Below, piece by piece: positions 5,669-6,867 of a stretch of 6,867 bases of DNA. The stretch is taken from contig JASHVI010000136.1 of the NCBI GenBank assembly GCA_030039525.1, positions 1 to 6,867 of the forward strand. The letters are read 5' to 3'. The notes below the pieces were generated by a model that worked only from the letters and a program-made list of their open reading frames with translations, searched no databases and had not been told where the DNA came from. Position 1 is the stretch's first letter. The number at the start of each line of letters is the position of its first letter. The DNA comes from Thermoplasmata archaeon. GTDB lineage: Archaea > Thermoplasmatota > Thermoplasmata > Lutacidiplasmatales > UBA184. Position numbers and translations under genes: made by a program.

Positions 5669-6867
5669 ATGCCGGCGTCGGACGAGGCGCTCCTCGCGCG
5701 CCTGGAGGCGCCGCTCGTCGAGGCGGCCCGTCGCCGCGGGTTCTCCTCCCTCACCGAGATCCAGCGGCTGGCCCTCTCGAGGCCGAGCGGCCCGGAGGAC
5801 CTCCTGCTGGTCTCGCCGACCGGGACCGGCAAGACCGAGGCGGCGCTCTGGCCGCTCTTCTCGGAGCGGCTCCGGAACCCGGGGCCGGGCGTCGGCCTCC
5901 TGTACGTGACCCCGCTCCGCGCGCTCAACCGGGACCTCGAGGAGCGGCTCGTCGAGCTCGGCCGCGAGATCGGTCTGCGCGTCGGGGTCCGGCACGGCGA
6001 CACGCCCCCCGCGGAGCGCCTCCGGCAGTCGAAGCGACCGCCCGACCTCCTGATCACGACGCCGGAGACCCTGCAGCTGCTCCTGGTCGGCCTGCGCCTC
6101 CGGGAGGGGCTGAAGCGCACCCAGGCGGTCGTGGTCGACGAGCTCCACGAGCTCGCACCGTCCGATCGGGGTGCCCAGCTGGCCCTGAGCCTCGAGAGGC
6201 TCGACGCCCTCGCGGGGCGCAAGGTCCGCCGGGTGGGCCTCAGCGCCACGATCGGGAACCCGCCGGAGGTCGCGCGCTTCCTCGCCCCGAAGCCGAGGGT
6301 GGTCGAGGTGCTGGTCGCCGGCGGCCGCCGGACGACGTCGGTCAAGGTCCTGCCGCCGGCCGAGCATCCCCTTTCCGCGGCGGAGACCGCCCGGGCGGAG
6401 GAGCTCCGCGCCGATCCGAAGCTCTACCGGGCGCTCGAGGCGGTCGCGTCGGAGATCCGGACCCACACGACCACGCTCGTCTTCGTCAACACCCGGCCGA
6501 CCGCGGAGGGCCTCGCCGCGCGCCTCAGCCGGCTCGCTCCGGACCTCCCGATCGCCGTACACCACGGCTCGCTGTCCCGGGAGATCCGTGAGGAGGCGGA
6601 GCGGCGGTTCCGGGCCGGCGAGCTCCGCGGACTCGTCGCGACCTCGTCGCTCGAGCTCGGGATCGACGTCGGCGCGGTCGACCTCGTCGTCCAGTTCGGA
6701 AGCCCACACCAGGCGAGCCGGCTCGTCCAGCGCGTCGGGAGGGCGGGACATCGCTTCGACCGCACCGCGCAGGGTATCGTGCTATCGCTCGACGACGACG
6801 ACCTCGAGGAGGCGGCGGTGCTTGCGCGCCGGGCCTCCTCGGGCGAGGTCGAGCCGACGCGCTGGCG
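5669..6867 (+). CDS. lhr: Lhr-family superfamily 2 helicase (N-terminal 399 residues, cut by window edge)
   Basis: An ATP-dependent DNA (or DNA:RNA) translocase of the Lhr (large helicase-related) family, implicated in archaeal DNA repair and recombination. Visible: motif I SPTGTGKT (49-56), YVTPLRALNRDLEERL after the first lobe's second strand, GDTPPAERLR and LLITTPETL, motif II DELH (157-160), motif III SAT (192-194), FVNTR (272-276) opening the second RecA lobe, HHGSLS, the strongly Lhr-like ATSSLELGIDVG (324-335), and motif VI QRVGRAGH (354-361). Both RecA lobes are therefore present; the winged-helix and Lhr-specific C-terminal domains would lie beyond the right edge. The ATG at 5669 is the first start after the in-frame TAG of the preceding gene, 30 bp away, with no recognisable ribosome binding site or own TATA element, so cotranscription is likely. 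Which archaeal Lhr subtype it is cannot be decided without the C terminus. Confidence 0.92.
   Translation, partial: MPASDEALLARLEAPLVEAARRRGFSSLTEIQRLALSRPSGPEDLLLVSPTGTGKTEAALWPLFSERLRNPGPGVGLLYVTPLRALNRDLEERLVELGREIGLRVGVRHGDTPPAERLRQSKRPPDLLITTPETLQLLLVGLRLREGLKRTQAVVVDELHELAPSDRGAQLALSLERLDALAGRKVRRVGLSATIGNPPEVARFLAPKPRVVEVLVAGGRRTTSVKVLPPAEHPLSAAETARAEELRADPKLYRALEAVASEIRTHTTTLVFVNTRPTAEGLAARLSRLAPDLPIAVHHGSLSREIREEAERRFRAGELRGLVATSSLELGIDVGAVDLVVQFGSPHQASRLVQRVGRAGHRFDRTAQGIVLSLDDDDLEEAAVLARRASSGEVEPTRW

Noticed and set aside
2128..6591. A 1487-codon open frame on the plus strand spanning uvrB, larE and beyond.
   Set aside because: It is antisense to clearly conserved genes and rich in Arg, Pro, Gly, Glu and Leu with no recognisable domain. 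High GC removes stop codons from the shadow frames.
5081..6751. A long minus-strand extension of the larE-type frame up to 6751.
   Set aside because: The extension is antisense to the PPC and Lhr genes and has no PP-loop family content. Homology starts just after the ATG at 5080.
1..6867. CRISPR array, insertion sequence, tRNA or rRNA genes, toxin-antitoxin or defence cassette.
   Set aside because: I found no regularly spaced repeats, transposase motifs, tRNA-like folds or defence domains. The Lhr helicase and UvrB are housekeeping-type repair proteins.

Overview
The window is GC-rich DNA (about 70 % by eye) with six protein genes in two divergent groups. It most likely comes from an uncultured mesophilic archaeon, perhaps a high-GC Thermoplasmatota lineage. 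The archaeal inference rests on four things: a solute-binding protein held by an N-terminal membrane helix rather than a lipobox cysteine, a Ser/Thr/Pro linker with many N-glycosylation sequons, an A/T-rich TATA-like element about 27 bp upstream of a start codon with no ribosome binding site (a leaderless pattern), and an archaeal-style Lhr helicase. Nothing here fixes the taxon, and a bacterial origin is not formally excluded.

Left part, minus strand (1-2094): an ABC importer of the FecCD/BtuF class. The membrane-anchored solute-binding protein comes first, then the permease, which starts 15 bp after the binding protein's stop and runs off the left edge. The ATPase is expected beyond position 1. 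The substrate cannot be named; cobalamin, siderophore-iron and heme are all possible.

Middle part, minus strand (2185-5080): a two-gene unit. A LarE-type sulfur transferase with a PP-loop and exactly three cysteines overlaps by 14 bp the start of uvrB, which encodes the damage-recognition helicase of nucleotide excision repair. A 90-bp gap after uvrB holds the likely promoter of the transporter.

Right part, plus strand (5201-6867): a small PPC/DUF296-domain protein, followed after 30 bp by a Lhr-family superfamily 2 helicase that is cut by the right edge.

The two groups diverge from a 120-bp intergenic region (5081-5200). It contains a perfect 9-bp inverted repeat centred almost exactly midway between the two start codons, with a further matching half-site beside it. 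This is the best candidate for undescribed regulation in the window. Two genes for nucleic-acid transactions (uvrB, lhr) thus flank larE and the PPC gene around one shared control region. I see no mobile element, RNA gene, CRISPR array or obvious novel defence system. The very long open frames antisense to the real genes are a by-product of high GC.
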